NCBI RefSeq assembly: GCF_932526225.1
Contig: NC_064047.1
Location: 9,227,994 to 9,291,993, forward strand
Reading direction: 5' to 3'
DNA from: Nematostella vectensis
Taxonomy: Eukaryota > Cnidaria > Anthozoa > Actiniaria > Edwardsiidae
DNA length: 64,000 nt
The position numbers and the translations under genes are program-made. The notes beneath the pieces were generated by a model. It saw nothing but the letters and a program-made list of their open reading frames with translations, searched no databases and was not told the origin of the DNA. Below, in pieces: positions 47,284 through 64,000 of the stretch. Position 1 is the first letter of the stretch. Each line of letters starts with the position of its first letter.

Positions 47284-48042
47284 TCAATTACGTTACTTTC
47301 AATGTCATTTACGTTACCACTGGCAAAAGCATGTGCTGAGCCTCACTATTCTAGATATTAGCTAATGCGTATGCATTAGTGCCTTTATCAGTCATTTAGC
47401 TTCACACAATACCATAGGCGTGGTATCTTACCTTAATTCTGCTTTTCGAGAAGTGAAAACCAAATTGAGTTTAAAAGTGAAGATAGAGTTGATACTTCTA
47501 CCGCGAAGGTCATCGAAGGAAATACTTGTATTACAGCTTGTTGGGCTTTAACTAAAACGTTAGATATCTTGGCAATTTAATCCTATACAAATTATCCTTA
47601 TCTCGCTAGTGTGTGTGCACGTGCGCCCCATTAGACGATAGTACGTAAATTCTATTGTCATTTACGTTACGGTAACGTAATGTGACACTAGCATTTGTCA
47701 AGCTACTGTCTCTTCACGTTTCAACCAAATTAGATTATTATTTTTCTTTAAGATATTACTAAGGTCGCTCTGCAATGTGACACTGCTAACAAGACCTCCT
47801 AAGGTCTTAAAGCTTGGCAGTTGTGACCTAGATTGAGTAACGTAAGTGACAGTGCAGTAAAATTATTGCCAATTAGCTGGCATGAAGTGATGATTTCTTG
47901 AACACTTTGATTTTTATGAACAGTTCTTAATATTGGTTTGGGTCTTTGAGCCTTAAAGTTGTTATAAATATGTTTCAGGGCTTCTGTACGGATATACAAG
48001 AAATTATATTTCGATTTTTTGTGCCTGGTAACGTAAATGACC
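47284..48042. repeat. Subterminal motif cluster, right side of transposon
   Basis: The same motif occurs inverted at 47284-47296, 47303-47317 and 47656-47670, and direct at 47672-47686, 47837-47851 and 48028-48042. The mixed orientation, including a head-to-head pair at 47656-47686, differs from the left side. Confidence 0.7.
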
Positions 48043-48625
48043 CAAATCCACGTGACACTTGGATCACGGTCCAGTGTGTTGAGCAAACCAACAACGACAA
48101 CCGTAACTTTAATTTAGGTGAGTCCTGAAACATGTATCTCCAAATTGTGACACAATTTAGGCAGCAACTACAGGCAGAACATCTCAAGTTTTCGGTTTAA
48201 ACTTTGTTTTTTATTCTTGTGACATATGGTTTTCGTATAGCGTTACATGTTCAGAGGTCAATATTTTGTAATATGTCGAACTTTTTACACAGAAAACTTA
48301 AAACAAAATCTCCCATAGACCCAAACTCTTCGCAAAATCACACATCTCTCAAGAAATTGCGCCTAAATACAAAATGTAGAGCTATATATACGTGTGACAC
48401 CAATGGTACCCGTTAACTAAGAATGAGTGTACAGTGCCAGATATCAAACGAGTAGTAATTATCTCGGTTTTATTTCATGCACTCTAGACGTTACAAATGT
48501 TTTAGGGACCTCAAGAAGTTAAAATAAGAAAGGAACGCTGAACTTGAGAAGTCTTAAGCACAAAAGCACAACAATTAGGAGTGCAGTCACCTCCTTCCCC
48601 GCCAAAAACAGATATAAAGAATCTC

Positions 48626-48893
48626 CAGGCCTGTACCCAGGATTTTCTTGGGGTGGGGGGGGGGGGGGGGGGGGTGCGAAATCGGAAAAAGTGGACCAAA
48701 CTTTTGCGGGGGGGGGGGGGGGGGGGGGGGGGAGGAAGGGAATAAGTTTTCTAATAAAAATCTGACTATCCCCGATTTTTTTAATGTGTTGCAGTATCTC
48801 CATATCTAGCATGTCCATTGGGAACCGAAAGTGGACCTTCGGCCGTTGTGTTTGTGTTTGTGTTTGCACCCTCCCCCCCTAGGTACGGGTTTG
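48626..48893 (+). mobile_element. 268-bp MITE with 5-bp TSD
   Basis: Begins CAGGCCTGTACCCAGGATTT and ends AGGTACGGGTTTG, flanked by ATCTC (48621-48625) and ATCTA (48894-48898). Same family as 19205-19521 in opposite orientation. It contains two long poly-G runs, where assembly length is unreliable. It lies just past the 3' end of CDC5L. Confidence 0.8.
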
Positions 48894-49133
48894 ATCTAAA
48901 TCTCTGCAGCCCCATTCCACCCTCTTTAAAGCAAATTCCGGTTTCTTGTCTACCAACAAACATTGGAAGGCACAACGAACAACTGCCAAAGGCACAACGA
49001 ACAACTGCCGAAGGCGTAACGAACAACTGCCGAAGGCGTATCTGCCGAGCGGCTTCTGACACCAAAAAGACTAGAATTTCATATTTCTTCAAATGCTGGC
49101 TAAGTTTTAACATCTGTAATAACAGAGGACCTG

Positions 49134-49139
49134 TTTAAT
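49134..49139 (-). terminator. Candidate CDC5L polyadenylation signal
   Basis: ATTAAA on the minus strand, about 92 nt after the CDC5L stop codon. A common variant hexamer at a plausible distance. Confidence 0.4.
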
Positions 49140-49230
49140 CTGTTGGTTTGAGAGAAACTGTTGTAGGGGAGATATGTAGGTCCTGATACATACAGACTAG
49201 ACATAACATGGGAGGCAGTGGGAGTTCCTA

Positions 49231-64000
<14,770 letters not shown>

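Larger units (their letters stand above)
45027..48429 (-). mobile_element. 3.4-kb DDE DNA transposon with TIRs and TACA target duplication
   Basis: Terminal inverted repeats of about 30 bp (28/30 identical) begin CACTCATTCTTAGT(A/T)AACGG at 45027 and end at 48429. They are flanked by the direct repeat TACA (45023-45026 and 48430-48433). Inside is a transposase-like frame (45954-47120) with ten copies of a 14-15 bp motif related to GTAACGTAAATGACA on both sides. The 4-bp duplication and CAC ends would suit Chapaev- or Sola-like groups; I cannot decide. Confidence 0.85.

Noticed and set aside
44766-48480. A LINE copy split by the TACA-flanked transposon
   Set aside because: The LINE relic does abut the element, but the sequence on the far side does not read convincingly as LINE protein and has a stop soon upstream. 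Interruption of a once-continuous copy is unproven.
48519-48869. 116-codon frame with poly-Pro and poly-Gly counterparts
   Set aside because: Translation of poly-G/poly-C tracts within a MITE.

Overview
The window is animal nuclear DNA: AT-rich, intron-dense, with canonical GT-AG introns and no operon-like packing. Three genes are recognisable by their proteins: a TLX-type nuclear receptor (minus, left edge), the NuA4 subunit MEAF6 (plus, 20.0-25.3 kb) and the Myb-type spliceosome factor CDC5L (minus, 49.2 kb to the right edge). A fourth gene is assembled here from splice-site phase alone. It is an unrecognised coiled-coil protein made of micro-exons (minus, 31.1-39.9 kb). Gene structure, a TLX-type receptor beside plain metazoan orthologues, and the mobile elements suggest a non-bilaterian or early-branching animal. 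An anthozoan cnidarian is my best guess, but this is inference only.

Layout. 1-8.2 kb: receptor gene with a TATA-box promoter; its last ligand-domain exon(s) are not found here. 8.2-19.2 kb: no supported gene; small repeats, then G/C-homopolymer-rich MITEs from 17 kb. 20.0-25.4 kb: complete 7-exon MEAF6, with decayed copies of the start of exon 2 and a 78-bp minisatellite in an intron. 26.6-30.15 kb: a 3.5-kb array of a 22-bp unit with higher-order repeats. 31.1-39.94 kb: the micro-exon gene, whose introns carry a 31-bp array, a 42-bp E-box array, a foldback element and two mutually complementary arrays. 40.6-48.9 kb: a mobile-element cluster holding a MITE, a tRNA-derived SINE that contains a 41-bp minisatellite, two LINE reverse-transcriptase relics, and a 3.4-kb DDE transposon with TIRs, a 4-bp target duplication and subterminal motifs. 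49.2-64.0 kb: CDC5L, 19 visible exons, with several intronic tandem repeats; one of these has copied an exon end together with its splice donor about six times.

The genes share no pathway that the sequence reveals. MEAF6 and CDC5L are housekeeping chromatin and splicing factors. The theme of the window is tandem repetition, repeatedly involving exon boundaries, transposon promoters or complementary intronic arrays. Most long open reading frames in the window are by-products of these arrays, not genes.
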